DNA of 64,000 bases, taken from the NCBI RefSeq assembly GCF_006716355.1, contig NZ_VFOW01000001.1:62001-126000 (forward strand), given 5' to 3'. This DNA comes from Stackebrandtia endophytica. Lineage in GTDB: Bacteria > Actinomycetota > Actinomycetes > Mycobacteriales > Micromonosporaceae. Shown here piece by piece: positions 44,177 through 53,280 of this stretch; within the stretch, counting starts at the first letter, position 1; each line of letters starts with the position of its first letter. Below the pieces are notes generated by a model, which did not search any database, was not told the origin of the DNA, and saw only the letters and a list, made by a program, of their open reading frames with translations. The position numbers and the translations under genes were made by a program.

Positions 44177-45076
44177 TCACGCCAACCCGAACCACAGGGC
44201 GATTCCGACCAGCGTGGCCATCGACACCGCGCTGGTCCACACCACCGCCTGCCGCGCCAACGCGGCCGAGGCTCCATAACGTTCGGCGTAGATCGCCACG
44301 ACCTGCGCCGTCGGCAACGCCGCGATCACCACCACCGCCCCCAACGCGCTCGCCTCCACACCCAGCACCAGGCCGATCAGCAACGCCGCCAACGGATGCG
44401 CCACCACCTTCAACGCAACCACACCCGTGACCGCACCCACCGAGGCGGCCTCGCCCTGGACGCTGGGCGACACCAAACCCAAACCCAACGCGAACAACGC
44501 CACCGGAACCGCCGCCGCACCCAGCACCGCCACCGGTTCCACCACCTCGGCGGGCAACCGCACCCCGGCCAGGTTCAACGACAACGCCGCCACCGATGCC
44601 AACACGATCGGGTTGCGCACCGGCGCCAACCACGCCCTCACCGCCGAACCCCGGTTTCGTTGGGTGTCCAGAATCAACAAGACGACCGGAGTGATCACCA
44701 CGGTCTGCACCAACATCACCGCGGCGATCAGCAACGTGTCACCGATGACGTGAAACGCCACCGGAATCCCCAGATTCCCCGAGTTGATGTACCCGGCCGC
44801 CATCGCCGCGATCACCCGGCTGTTCCGACCGGCCACCGCGAACCCGACACCGGCGACCACGACCGTGCCCAGCGCCACCGCCAACAGCGGCCGCACCGGG
44901 ATGCGATCCAAAGCCGCCGAACTCAACGCGGTGAACAACGCCGCAGGCATCGCGACGTTGAACGCGAACGACGTCAACGGCGCCGCGTGACCGGCGAACA
45001 TCCGAAGACGCCCGGCCACCAGGCCGCTGCCGGTGATCAACCAGATGGGGGCGAACGCCGCGACGATCGACAGCAC
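44177..45076 (-). CDS. AEC-family (auxin efflux carrier) transporter
   Basis: A 299-residue membrane protein with about ten transmembrane helices in two five-helix halves, typical of the AEC/BASS fold. AAGYINSGNLGIPVAFHV is the conserved NxGNxG-like crossover of helix 4. Substrates of bacterial members include malate and other carboxylates. GTG 45076 is preferred since TACGGT lies exactly six bases upstream; GTG 45079 is adjacent. A GACGTACGTC palindrome lies 38 bp upstream and may be an operator. Confidence 0.9.
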   Translation of the reverse strand: MLSIVAAFAPIWLITGSGLVAGRLRMFAGHAAPLTSFAFNVAMPAALFTALSSAALDRIPVRPLLAVALGTVVVAGVGFAVAGRNSRVIAAMAAGYINSGNLGIPVAFHVIGDTLLIAAVMLVQTVVITPVVLLILDTQRNRGSAVRAWLAPVRNPIVLASVAALSLNLAGVRLPAEVVEPVAVLGAAAVPVALFALGLGLVSPSVQGEAASVGAVTGVVALKVVAHPLAALLIGLVLGVEASALGAVVVIAALPTAQVVAIYAERYGASAALARQAVVWTSAVSMATLVGIALWFGLA

Positions 45077-45113
45077 CACCCGACCGTAGCCAGATCCGTC
45101 GCCGGAACGGTAC

Positions 45114-45123
45114 GACGTACGTC
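45114..45123. promoter_or_regulatory. GACGTACGTC palindrome upstream of AEC transporter
   Basis: A perfect 10-bp palindrome in the 140-bp gap between the divergent transporter and SnoaL-like genes. It is short and could be chance, but its position upstream of the TACGGT -10 element suits an operator. Confidence 0.35.
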
Positions 45124-45216
45124 ATAGCGCCGCACCGCTACCACCGCCGAATGTCACCGGTGTCTGATACGCATTGACCGACCAATTGAGACCAAGCCGA
45201 AGGATGATCCCACAAC

Positions 45217-45609
45217 ATGAACGTCTCCGAAGCCGCCGACCGCTGGGCCCACACCTGGGCCACCGCCTGGCCCGACAAGGACGCCGACGCGATCCTGGCG
45301 CTCCAGGCCCACGACGGCGACCACTGGGCATCACTGTTTCGCCACTATCCCGGCCGCGACGGACTCGCCCGCTACCTTCGCGAAGCCTTCGACGAGGAGA
45401 CGACCCCCGCATCGGTGTGGTTCGGTACCCCCACTGTCGACGGACACACCGCTGCCATCGAGTACTGGGCACACATCACCACCGCCGACGGCCCCCTGAC
45501 GATCTCCGGGTGCACCGTCGTCGCCTTCAACGACGACGGTCTGGTCCAACAGGCCCGCGACTACTCCCACGCCACCGAGGGACACCAACCCCGGCCCGAC
45601 TTCGCCTGA
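45217..45609 (+). CDS. SnoaL-like/NTF2-family protein
   Basis: A 130-residue cone-shaped NTF2-fold protein: ADRWAHTWATAWPDKDADAIL, GRDGLARYLREAF and ISGCTVVAFNDDGLVQQARDY are typical of SnoaL_2 polyketide-cyclase-like or isomerase proteins. The catalytic residues are not diagnostic. GGATGA lies upstream of the ATG. It stands alone and is convergent with yjbQ. Confidence 0.88.
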   Translation: MNVSEAADRWAHTWATAWPDKDADAILALQAHDGDHWASLFRHYPGRDGLARYLREAFDEETTPASVWFGTPTVDGHTAAIEYWAHITTADGPLTISGCTVVAFNDDGLVQQARDYSHATEGHQPRPDFA

Positions 45610-45633
45610 GCGAACCCCAGCGGCAGATCCGGG

Positions 45634-46053
45634 TCAACCCAGAAACGTCAACCGCATCTGCCGCCGGGGATTGTCGACATTGGTGTCGACGAACACCACC
45701 GACTGCCAGGTACCCAACTGCAACCGTCCACCCACAACCGGCAACGTCGCATGTGGAGCAATAAAGCCCGGCAGCACGTGATCACGCCCGTGACCGGGAC
45801 TACCGTGCCGGTGCCGCCATCGATCATCGGCCGGCAACAACTCCTCGATCGCCGCCAACAGATCCGCATCAGACCCGGCACCGGTCTCGATGACGGCGAT
45901 ACCAGCGGTGGCATGCGGCACGAACACGTTCAACAAGCCGTCACCCGCATTGACGCCGTCCAGGAAATCCGTGCACTCCCCGGTGACATCCCGGGCGGCG
46001 ACGGCATGCCCGGTGACGACGTCGACGGTCTCGGTGTGAAATTGGGCGCCCAT
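45634..46053 (-). CDS. YjbQ/UPF0047 family protein
   Basis: A 139-residue YjbQ-family protein. FVPHATAGIAVIE, HRHGSPGHGRDHVLPGFIAPH and LGTWQSVVFVDTNVDNPRRQ show the conserved His and Glu residues of this fold. It is annotated in databases as a secondary thiamine-phosphate synthase because homologues can replace ThiE, though its physiological role is unsettled. ATG 46053 is the first methionine matching the family N-terminus. Confidence 0.92.
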   Translation of the reverse strand: MGAQFHTETVDVVTGHAVAARDVTGECTDFLDGVNAGDGLLNVFVPHATAGIAVIETGAGSDADLLAAIEELLPADDRWRHRHGSPGHGRDHVLPGFIAPHATLPVVGGRLQLGTWQSVVFVDTNVDNPRRQMRLTFLG

Positions 46054-46104
46054 GGTCGTCGATACTGCCACGCGGTGCACACCCACTGACCGCCACCAGG
46101 CAAC

Positions 46105-48612
46105 ATGGGTGGCGTGACGACCCTTGTTGAATTGTTTCCCGACCAGCCCAGTGACGACGCGGTGTTCGAAGCCTTCACCGGCTGGGCCGCCGATGCCGGT
46201 TTCGATCTCTATGACGCCCAGGAGGAGGCGTTGATGGAGATCGTGTCGGGCAATAACGTGATCGTGGCCACCCCGACGGGTTCGGGTAAAAGCCTCATCG
46301 CTGCCGGGGCTCACTTCGCGGCGTTGGCCAACGACCGCACCAGCTTCTACACCGCGCCGATCAAGGCGTTGGTGAGCGAGAAGTTCTTCGACCTGTGTGA
46401 CCGGTTCGGATCCGACAACGTCGGCATGATGACCGGCGACGCCAGCGTCAACCCCGACGCACCCCTGATCTGCTGTACCGCCGAAGTACTGGCCAACATC
46501 GCGCTACGCGACGGCGAATACGCCGACGTCGGGCAGGTCGTCATGGACGAGTTCCACTTCTACTCCGAACCCGACCGCGGCTGGGCATGGCAGGTGCCGC
46601 TGCTGGAGTTGCCGCAAACCCAGTTCATCCTGATGTCGGCCACCCTCGGCGACACCACGTTCTTCGAGAAGGACCTCACCCGCCGCAACGGCCGCCCCAC
46701 GGTCACGGTGTCCTCAGCGACCCGACCGGTGCCGTTGTTCTACCGATACTCCACCGAACCCCTGCAACAAACCATCGAACTGCTGTTGGGCGAGGACAAG
46801 GCACCCGTCTACATCGTCCACTTCACCCAGGCTCAGGCCATGGAACAGGCCTCGGCGTTGATGAGTATCAACGTGTGCAGCAAATCCGAGAAGGCCGCCA
46901 TCGCCCAGATGATCGGCGGTTTCCGGTTCAGCACGAAGTTCGGTAAGGCACTGCAACGACTGGTCAAACACGGCATCGGGGTGCACCACGCCGGAATGCT
47001 ACCCAAATACCGCCGACTGGTCGAACGCCTCGCCCAAGCCGGCCTACTGAAGATCATCTGCGGCACCGACACCCTCGGCGTCGGCGTCAACGTCCCGATC
47101 CGGACCGTCCTGTTCACCGGACTATCCAAATACGACGGCAAACGGGTGCGGCGACTGCGCGCCCGAGAGTTCCACCAGATCGCCGGACGCGCCGGGCGAG
47201 CCGGGTTCGACACCGAAGGCCTCGTCGTGGCCCAAGCCCCCGAACACGTCATCGAAAACCAGAAAGCGCTCACCAAAGCCGCCGACGACCCCAAGAAGCT
47301 TCGAAAAATCAAGAAGAAGGCCGCACCCGAGGGCTTCATCGGATGGTCGAGAGAAACCTTCGACAAACTCCAAGAGGCACCACCAGAACCGCTGGTCAGC
47401 CGATTCACCGTCTCCAACGCGATGCTCATCAACGTCATCGCCCGCCCCGGGGACGCCTTCACCGCAATGCGAAAGCTCCTCACCGACAACCACGCCCCAC
47501 CGGGAATCCAACGCGCGCTCATCCGCGAAGCCATCGCCATGTACCGGTCACTCCTGGCCGCCGGCATCGTCGAGCAACTCGACGAACCCGACCCCACCGG
47601 CCGACGCGTCCGCCTCGTCGTCGACCTCGACGCCGACTTCGCCCTCAACCAGCCGCTGGCCCCGTTCGCATTGGCCGCGCTGGAACTACTCGACGTCGAA
47701 GAGATCACCTATCCCCTCGACGTCATCAGCGTCATCGAATCCATCCTGGAGGATCCCCGCCAAGTCGTCATCGCCCAGGAGAAACGCGCCCGTGGTGAGG
47801 CCATCGCCCAGATGAAGGCCGACGGCATCGAATACGACGAGCGGATGGAACGCATCAACGACATCACCCACCCCAAACCACTCGACGAACTGCTGCACGC
47901 CGCCTACACCAGCTACGGCCGCACCCACCCGTGGATCCGCGACCACGAACTGCGCCCCAAGAGCGTGGTCCGCGACCTGTACGAACGCGCCATGACCTTC
48001 GGCGAGTACATCGCCTTCTACGAACTCTCCCGCGCCGAAGGCATCGTGCTGCGCTACCTCGCCAGTGCCTACAAAGCACTCGACCAGACCGTTCCCGAAC
48101 CCGCCAAAACGGAAGAGCTTCGCGACGTGACCGCCTGGCTGGGCGAACTGGTCCGCCAGGTCGACTCCAGCCTCCTCGACGAATGGGAGGAACTGTCCAA
48201 CCCCCAAACCGACGACGACAGAACCGCGTTGACCGAACCGACCGGCGCGATGTCGGCCAACACCCGCGCATTCACCGTCGCGGTACGAAACGCGATGTTC
48301 CGACACGTCGAACTGGCCGCCCTCGACCGGCCCGCCGACCTCGCAGCCCTCGACACCGGTTTGACGATCGCACAGTGGGAGGAGGCGCTGGACGCCTACT
48401 ACACCGACCACGACGACATCAACATCGGCCCCCAGGCCCGCAGTCCACAACTACTGTTGGTGGACAAGGAGACCGACGTCTGGCGATTGGCTCAGATCAT
48501 CGACGACCCCGCCGGAGACCACGACTGGCGCATCGAAGCCGACGTGGACGTTCCCGCCAGCGACGAAGCCGGCGACGTGGTCCTCACCGTCACCGCGATG
48601 CGGCGACTCTGA
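46105..48612 (+). CDS. DEAD/DEAH-box helicase of the Ski2-like DUF3516 family
   Basis: An 835-residue superfamily 2 helicase. Motif I ATPTGSGKSLIA, Ia TAPIKALVSEKFF, II MDEFHFYSEPDRGWAW (DEFH box), III MSATLGD and VI QIAGRAGRAGF lie in the first 450 residues. The rest is the DUF3516 region. The lineage is Ski2/Mtr4-like and the substrate is probably structured RNA. Such proteins are widespread in actinobacteria. A GTG nine bases inside (VTTLVEL) is an alternative start. It is divergent from yjbQ. Confidence 0.92.
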   Translation: MGGVTTLVELFPDQPSDDAVFEAFTGWAADAGFDLYDAQEEALMEIVSGNNVIVATPTGSGKSLIAAGAHFAALANDRTSFYTAPIKALVSEKFFDLCDRFGSDNVGMMTGDASVNPDAPLICCTAEVLANIALRDGEYADVGQVVMDEFHFYSEPDRGWAWQVPLLELPQTQFILMSATLGDTTFFEKDLTRRNGRPTVTVSSATRPVPLFYRYSTEPLQQTIELLLGEDKAPVYIVHFTQAQAMEQASALMSINVCSKSEKAAIAQMIGGFRFSTKFGKALQRLVKHGIGVHHAGMLPKYRRLVERLAQAGLLKIICGTDTLGVGVNVPIRTVLFTGLSKYDGKRVRRLRAREFHQIAGRAGRAGFDTEGLVVAQAPEHVIENQKALTKAADDPKKLRKIKKKAAPEGFIGWSRETFDKLQEAPPEPLVSRFTVSNAMLINVIARPGDAFTAMRKLLTDNHAPPGIQRALIREAIAMYRSLLAAGIVEQLDEPDPTGRRVRLVVDLDADFALNQPLAPFALAALELLDVEEITYPLDVISVIESILEDPRQVVIAQEKRARGEAIAQMKADGIEYDERMERINDITHPKPLDELLHAAYTSYGRTHPWIRDHELRPKSVVRDLYERAMTFGEYIAFYELSRAEGIVLRYLASAYKALDQTVPEPAKTEELRDVTAWLGELVRQVDSSLLDEWEELSNPQTDDDRTALTEPTGAMSANTRAFTVAVRNAMFRHVELAALDRPADLAALDTGLTIAQWEEALDAYYTDHDDINIGPQARSPQLLLVDKETDVWRLAQIIDDPAGDHDWRIEADVDVPASDEAGDVVLTVTAMRRL

Positions 48613-48674
48613 CGGTCGCGATCCGGTGTCGAGGCGGTTGCCTCGACACCGGACACGCCGCAGAGTAGGTGATA

Positions 48675-48691
48675 CATAACACAAGGTTATG
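48675..48691. promoter_or_regulatory. Inverted repeat upstream of TetR gene
   Basis: CATAAC and GTTATG (48675-48680, 48686-48691) flank ACAAG just 8 bp before the TetR-family start. This is consistent with an autoregulatory operator overlapping the promoter. Confidence 0.5.
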
Positions 48692-48699
48692 GGTGCGCT

Positions 48700-49392
48700 A
48701 TGTTGGCCGCCATCATGAACAGCGCCTCCCGACCCACCGACATCACACCCCGACTGTCCCTGCTGTGGGGCGACCGCGACCGCCCCCGAGGCGGACGACA
48801 CGACCTCAGCGTCACCAGAATCGTAGAAGTCGCCACCGCCCTCGCCGACGACGAAGGACTCCACGCCGTCTCGATGCGCAAAGTCGCCCACCGCCTCGGT
48901 ATCGGCACCATGTCGCTCTACACCTACGTCCCCGGCCGCGCCGAACTGGTCGACGTCATGGTCGACACCGTCCACGCCGCCGTCGCCACGGCCGGCCATC
49001 AAACCCGACACGGTTGGCGACGCCGACTCACCGAATGCGCCCACGACGACTTCACCGCGCACCTGCGCCACCACTGGCTCCTAGAAGTACCGGCCACCCG
49101 ATCGGCGTGGGGCCCGGGCTCGGTAGCCAAATACGACCGCGAACTGGCCTGCCTGGATGGCATCGGACTCAGCGACGCCCACATGGCCACAGTGGTGTCA
49201 CTGGTCACCGCTCACGTCCAGGCCTCCGCCCGCCGCCACCTATCCGAACCCACCCACTCATGGCCACCCCTGCGCGTAGCCGACCGCACCCAGGTGCCCA
49301 CCGCCTGCCGCGTCTCCACCTCACCCGACGACGACGGATTCACCTTCGGCCTCGACCGCATCCTCGACGGCGTCGCCGCCCTGATGCGCTAA
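48700..49392 (+). CDS. TetR-family transcriptional regulator
   Basis: A 230-residue regulator. The DNA-binding domain is at about 36-90: VTRIVEVATALADDEGLHAVSMRKVAHRLG (in parts) then GTMSLYTYV, with the YTYV tyrosines of the recognition helix. The C-terminal domain resembles the TetR_C_1 type of tetracycline- and drug-sensing members. No obvious partner gene flanks it. ATG 48700 or ATG 48715 may start it. An inverted repeat lies immediately upstream. Confidence 0.9.
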   Translation: MLAAIMNSASRPTDITPRLSLLWGDRDRPRGGRHDLSVTRIVEVATALADDEGLHAVSMRKVAHRLGIGTMSLYTYVPGRAELVDVMVDTVHAAVATAGHQTRHGWRRRLTECAHDDFTAHLRHHWLLEVPATRSAWGPGSVAKYDRELACLDGIGLSDAHMATVVSLVTAHVQASARRHLSEPTHSWPPLRVADRTQVPTACRVSTSPDDDGFTFGLDRILDGVAALMR

Positions 49393-49402
49393 GCCGACAC
49401 CA

Positions 49403-50317
49403 CTACAGATCCCGCCCCCACGTCTGAGCCACCAAATCATCGCCGAACATCGACGTCAACGACTCACTCTCCATCTCGAAATCGTACCGACGATACAACC
49501 GAGCAGCCTGGGTCAGACGACTCACCGTCCACAATCGGATACGCCGATACCCGGCGGCGGTGGCGAACGACAGACACCGTTCGATCAACGCACCCCCGAT
49601 ACCGTGCCCCCGCATATGCGGCTCCACCAAAAGCACCCGCAACTTCGCCACGTCCGGCTCGTCGTCGGGAACACACATGATCGAACCGACCATGTCACCA
49701 CCACTGTCGGCCACCCACAACCGCGCTTTGCCCGACGGCCCCGAGGTAGCGAAGTCCGCCATGATCGTGGCGACCAAGGCCTCATACTGACCGTTCCAGC
49801 CGTACTCGGCGGCATACAGTTCGGCGTGCCGGGTGACGATGCGCCCCAGGTCCCCTGTGCGCGGTTCCCGCAGCCGAAACGGCGGCACCGTCTTGGACAA
49901 CCGAGCCTGGATCGTCGACATCGCCGACAGCACCTCGTCTTGACCCTGCGGCCCCAGACCCGTCAACAACTCGGCGATCTGATCGGAGGAACGCTGATCC
50001 AGCTCGTCGAACACGGTCCGGCCCCGAGTCGTCAACCGCAGCACCCGCCGCCGCGCGTCACGATCGTCACGGTCGCGTTCGACGAGACCGTCGGCGACGA
50101 ATCGACGCAGAATGCGACTGAGGTAGCCGGGATCGAGACCGAGCCCGGTGGCCAGGTGGGTCGCATCGCTGTCACCGGTGTGCCGCAGTTCGAACAGAAC
50201 TCGCACTTCGGTGAGTGAGTAGGGGCTGTCGAGCAGGCCTTCGTCGAGCAGGCCGATCTGATGGGTGAAGAACCGGTTGAACTCGCGCACTCGCGCCACC
50301 GGTCGGCGACTGTCCAT
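49403..50317 (-). CDS. MarR-type HTH fused to GNAT acetyltransferase
   Basis: A 304-residue two-domain protein. Residues about 1-140 form a MarR-like winged helix (YSLTEVRVLFELRH, LGLDPGYLSRILRRF, RRRVLRLTTRGR). Residues about 150-304 are a GNAT domain with LRVLLVEPHMRGHGIGGALI as the acetyl-CoA site and LYRRYDFE. This fusion is common in bacteria, and its small-molecule or protein substrate is unknown. The start is ATG 50317, with CACAGT five bases upstream; a GTG at 50332 is the longer option. Confidence 0.92.
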   Translation of the reverse strand: MDSRRPVARVREFNRFFTHQIGLLDEGLLDSPYSLTEVRVLFELRHTGDSDATHLATGLGLDPGYLSRILRRFVADGLVERDRDDRDARRRVLRLTTRGRTVFDELDQRSSDQIAELLTGLGPQGQDEVLSAMSTIQARLSKTVPPFRLREPRTGDLGRIVTRHAELYAAEYGWNGQYEALVATIMADFATSGPSGKARLWVADSGGDMVGSIMCVPDDEPDVAKLRVLLVEPHMRGHGIGGALIERCLSFATAAGYRRIRLWTVSRLTQAARLYRRYDFEMESESLTSMFGDDLVAQTWGRDL

Positions 50318-50348
50318 ACCCCACTGTGACACAAGATTGTTGCCTCAG

Positions 50349-51011
50349 TCAACTATCCACTCTTCGGGGGACCACCAGACCACTCTCGTAAGCGAAGACC
50401 ACCAACTGAGCACGGTCCCGACACCGCAACTTGACCATCGCACGACTGACATGGGTCTTGGCCGTCATCGGAGAGATCACCAGCTCCGCGGCGATCTCCT
50501 GATTGCTCATTCCCCGTGCCACCAACGCGACCACCTCCCGTTCCCGACCGGTCAAACCATCGTCACCGACCTCGCGGTGCAATGGACGCGATATGAACTC
50601 CGCGATCAACCGGGCGGTCACCTGCGGCGCCAACAACGCATCTCCACCGGCGACCACCCGAACCGAACGCAACAACTCCTCCGGCTCGATGTCCTTGATC
50701 AAAAACCCACTCGCCCCGGCCCGCAACGCCTCGAACACGTACTCGTCGAACCCGTAATTGGTCAACATCACCACCTTCACGCCAGACAACTCCGGCAGCG
50801 CGGCGATCCGCGCCGTCGCCGCGATGCCGTCCGCTCCGGGCATCTGAACGTCCAGCAGGGCCACGTTCGGACGATGCACCGCCGCCAACTCCACCGCGGC
50901 ATCACCATCGGCGGCCTCGGCGACCACCTCCATGTCCTCCTCCGCGTTCAACAACGCCCGAAACCCACCCCGCATCAGCGGTTGATCATCGGCCAACAAC
51001 ACCCGGATCAC
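50349..51011 (-). CDS. NarL/FixJ-family response regulator
   Basis: A 220-residue response regulator. The receiver domain has ADDQ, the phospho-acceptor Asp in ALLDVQMPG, and a Lys in FLIKD. The LuxR-type HTH is LTGREREVVALVARGMSNQEIA. Its GTG overlaps the kinase stop as GTGA, so the pair is translationally coupled. The target genes cannot be read; the divergent AhpD-like gene upstream of the kinase is a candidate. Confidence 0.95.
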   Translation of the reverse strand: MIRVLLADDQPLMRGGFRALLNAEEDMEVVAEAADGDAAVELAAVHRPNVALLDVQMPGADGIAATARIAALPELSGVKVVMLTNYGFDEYVFEALRAGASGFLIKDIEPEELLRSVRVVAGGDALLAPQVTARLIAEFISRPLHREVGDDGLTGREREVVALVARGMSNQEIAAELVISPMTAKTHVSRAMVKLRCRDRAQLVVFAYESGLVVPRRVDS

Positions 51012-52123
51012 GCCGCGACCTCCTCCACCGGCAACTCCGCCCGCACACCGAACCCGCCCTCGTCCCCCGCACCGACCCGCAATCGACCGCCCAAGGCCTC
51101 CACCCGCTCCCGCATCCCGGTCAAACCCATTCCCTCCACGACATCCCCCACCGACCGTCCATCATTGACAACAGCCACCTCGACCCGGTCGGCCCGGGTG
51201 GCCAATCGGACCCGGACCTCGGCACCCGGCGCGTGCTTGACCACATTGGTCAACGCCTCCTGCACCACTCGATACACCGCGTGCCCCGTCACCGTCGGCA
51301 ACCCCGTCAACTCACCGTCACACTCGACGGCAACCCCCAAGCCCGCAGCACGGCTGCGTTCCACCAGATCACCCAACCGATCGATACTCGCCACCGGTTC
51401 CTCGTCACGCAACACCCGAAGCGTCGCACGAAGCTCCCGATTCGCATCCTGACTGGCCAACTGAATCGCCGACAACGCCTCCGGCACCTCCTCACCACGC
51501 TTTCTCGCCAAATGCACCGCCACCCCGGCCTGCAACTTGATCACCGAGATCGCATGCGTCAACGAATCATGCAGTTCACGAGCGATCCGCAACCGCTCCT
51601 GCCCCGCCCGACGAGCCGCGACCTCCTCACGACTGCGCACCGCCTGCTCGGCCAACTCCCTCGCCTGAGCCAGATACGCGCGATACTGCCGAATCACCTC
51701 ACCCAACACCGCCGCCGCAACGAACCACCCCACCGGAAGCAACGCCGCAGCGATCCGATCCCTCACCGGACCACCACCATCGACGATGCCGCCCACCACC
51801 ACGCCCAACAGAACCGGCGACACCAACCCGATCGTGAACCAACGCCACCCCGCCAACATCGCCGTGTACACCGCCACCAACACCGGAACCGACGTCACCA
51901 ACGACGGCACCCCGTAAACGCTGTAGAGCAACAACAAGGCCACCGTCAACAGCAACACCGAGCGAGGCGCCACCCGCCGCAACACCAACGACACCGCCAT
52001 CACCACGCCGAGCCCACCACCGGCATCGGCCACCGCGGCCAACTCGTCGATCGTCACCAGAACCAGAACCCCGGCCGCCACACCGACGTCCGCCGCCGAC
52101 ACTCGCCCGATCGAATCCGCCAT
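51008..52123 (-). CDS. NarL-type sensor histidine kinase
   Basis: A 371-residue membrane histidine kinase. Four or five N-terminal transmembrane helices (about 10-140) lead to a HisKA_3 dimerisation helix with the phospho-accepting His in RIARELHDSLTHAISV, then an HATPase_c domain (EALTNVVKHAPGA, GMGLTGMRERVEALGG). There is no large sensor loop, so it may sense the membrane itself or a ligand within it. ATG 52123 has TAGGTT seven bases upstream, a leaderless arrangement. An upstream extension of the frame is cysteine- and arginine-rich and rejected. Confidence 0.93.
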   Translation of the reverse strand: MADSIGRVSAADVGVAAGVLVLVTIDELAAVADAGGGLGVVMAVSLVLRRVAPRSVLLLTVALLLLYSVYGVPSLVTSVPVLVAVYTAMLAGWRWFTIGLVSPVLLGVVVGGIVDGGGPVRDRIAAALLPVGWFVAAAVLGEVIRQYRAYLAQARELAEQAVRSREEVAARRAGQERLRIARELHDSLTHAISVIKLQAGVAVHLARKRGEEVPEALSAIQLASQDANRELRATLRVLRDEEPVASIDRLGDLVERSRAAGLGVAVECDGELTGLPTVTGHAVYRVVQEALTNVVKHAPGAEVRVRLATRADRVEVAVVNDGRSVGDVVEGMGLTGMRERVEALGGRLRVGAGDEGGFGVRAELPVEEVAA

Positions 52124-52258
52124 ACCCACGAACCTAACCGCCCACTGAATACACCGCATCCGGCCACCGAAGCAGTCGGCGCATACTTCCCCGGTCGTAC
52201 ACCGCCGCAACCGATCCCACCATCCGAGTAACCGCAACCGACGCCCGCGAACCGACGT

Positions 52259-52272
52259 CGAATCCGGATTCG
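52259..52272. promoter_or_regulatory. Perfect palindrome upstream of AhpD-like gene
   Basis: CGAATCCGGATTCG is a 14-bp perfect palindrome ending nine bases before the ATG of the AhpD-like gene, in the intergenic region shared with the two-component system. It is a plausible repressor or response-regulator site. Confidence 0.45.
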
Positions 52273-52281
52273 GCGACCACC

Positions 52282-53265
52282 ATGGACACCATGAAGGAAC
52301 GATTCACCACCCCACTGTCCCGACGAGCCATGTCGCCTCGACTCCACGCCATCCGCGACCACATGAGACACGACATCGGACTCGCCCTGTTCCCCGCACT
52401 GGCACACCACCTCGACATCTATGCCGCAATCTGGGCGCTACTGCGGGAATCCATGATCGCCGGACCCGGCACCAGAGTCGACAAGGAGATCGTCGCCGCC
52501 GCGGTATCGATGGCGAACCGTTGCTCCTACTGCATCGCCGCGCACACCACATTCCTCCACGCCGTCAGCCGACACGACGTCGCCGACGCCATCTGGAACG
52601 ACGAACCGCCACGCGACCGCCACCACGCCGACCTGATCCGCTGGGCCAAGGACAGCGCACGACACGCCACACCACCACCGTTCACCCTCGACGACGCCCC
52701 CGGCATCATCGGCACCGCCGTCACCTTCCACTTCGTCAACCGCATGGTCTCATCCCTCATGGACGAAAACCTGCTTCCCGGTGGCCTGCAACGATCCCGC
52801 ACCGTCCGACGCGTTGCCGGCGGCGCCCTCGGGTCGACGGCCAAGCGGCACCACCAACCCGGCACCGCCATCAGCCACCTCGGGCCCGCCAGAAGCCCCC
52901 TGGCACCGGCGTGGAGCGGCACCGGCCCAATCTCCGAGGCCTACCGGGCCCTCTCCGCAGCCACCCGCGCCGACGACCTGCTCTCACCACAGGCACACCA
53001 ACTCATCCGAGGCACCGTCGCCGACCTGGCCGGAACGCGGCCATCACAAGGAGACTGGGCCGAACCGATCCTCGCCGACCTGGCACCCCAGGAACGAACC
53101 GCCGCCCGAATCGCGCTGCTGACCGCCACCACCGGACATCACCTCACCGACGACCACATTCGACAATGGCGGAACGGTCACACCGACGCCGACCTGGTGC
53201 GACTGGCCGCCACCGGCGCCATGGTCACCGTCGAACCGATCGCGGCGGCGCTGAGCACCCGGTGA
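52282..53265 (+). CDS. Long AhpD/carboxymuconolactone decarboxylase-like protein
   Basis: A 327-residue all-helical protein about twice the length of a single CMD domain. The N-terminal half carries the redox motif NRCSYCIAAHTTFL (CxxC then His) of alkylhydroperoxidase-like proteins. The C-terminal half (from about 210) looks like a second, divergent copy without the cysteines. It probably acts in peroxide or reactive-electrophile defence. It is divergent from the two-component system across 158 bp containing a palindrome. Confidence 0.85.
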   Translation: MDTMKERFTTPLSRRAMSPRLHAIRDHMRHDIGLALFPALAHHLDIYAAIWALLRESMIAGPGTRVDKEIVAAAVSMANRCSYCIAAHTTFLHAVSRHDVADAIWNDEPPRDRHHADLIRWAKDSARHATPPPFTLDDAPGIIGTAVTFHFVNRMVSSLMDENLLPGGLQRSRTVRRVAGGALGSTAKRHHQPGTAISHLGPARSPLAPAWSGTGPISEAYRALSAATRADDLLSPQAHQLIRGTVADLAGTRPSQGDWAEPILADLAPQERTAARIALLTATTGHHLTDDHIRQWRNGHTDADLVRLAATGAMVTVEPIAAALSTR

Positions 53266-53280
53266 CCGGTGAAACACCGT

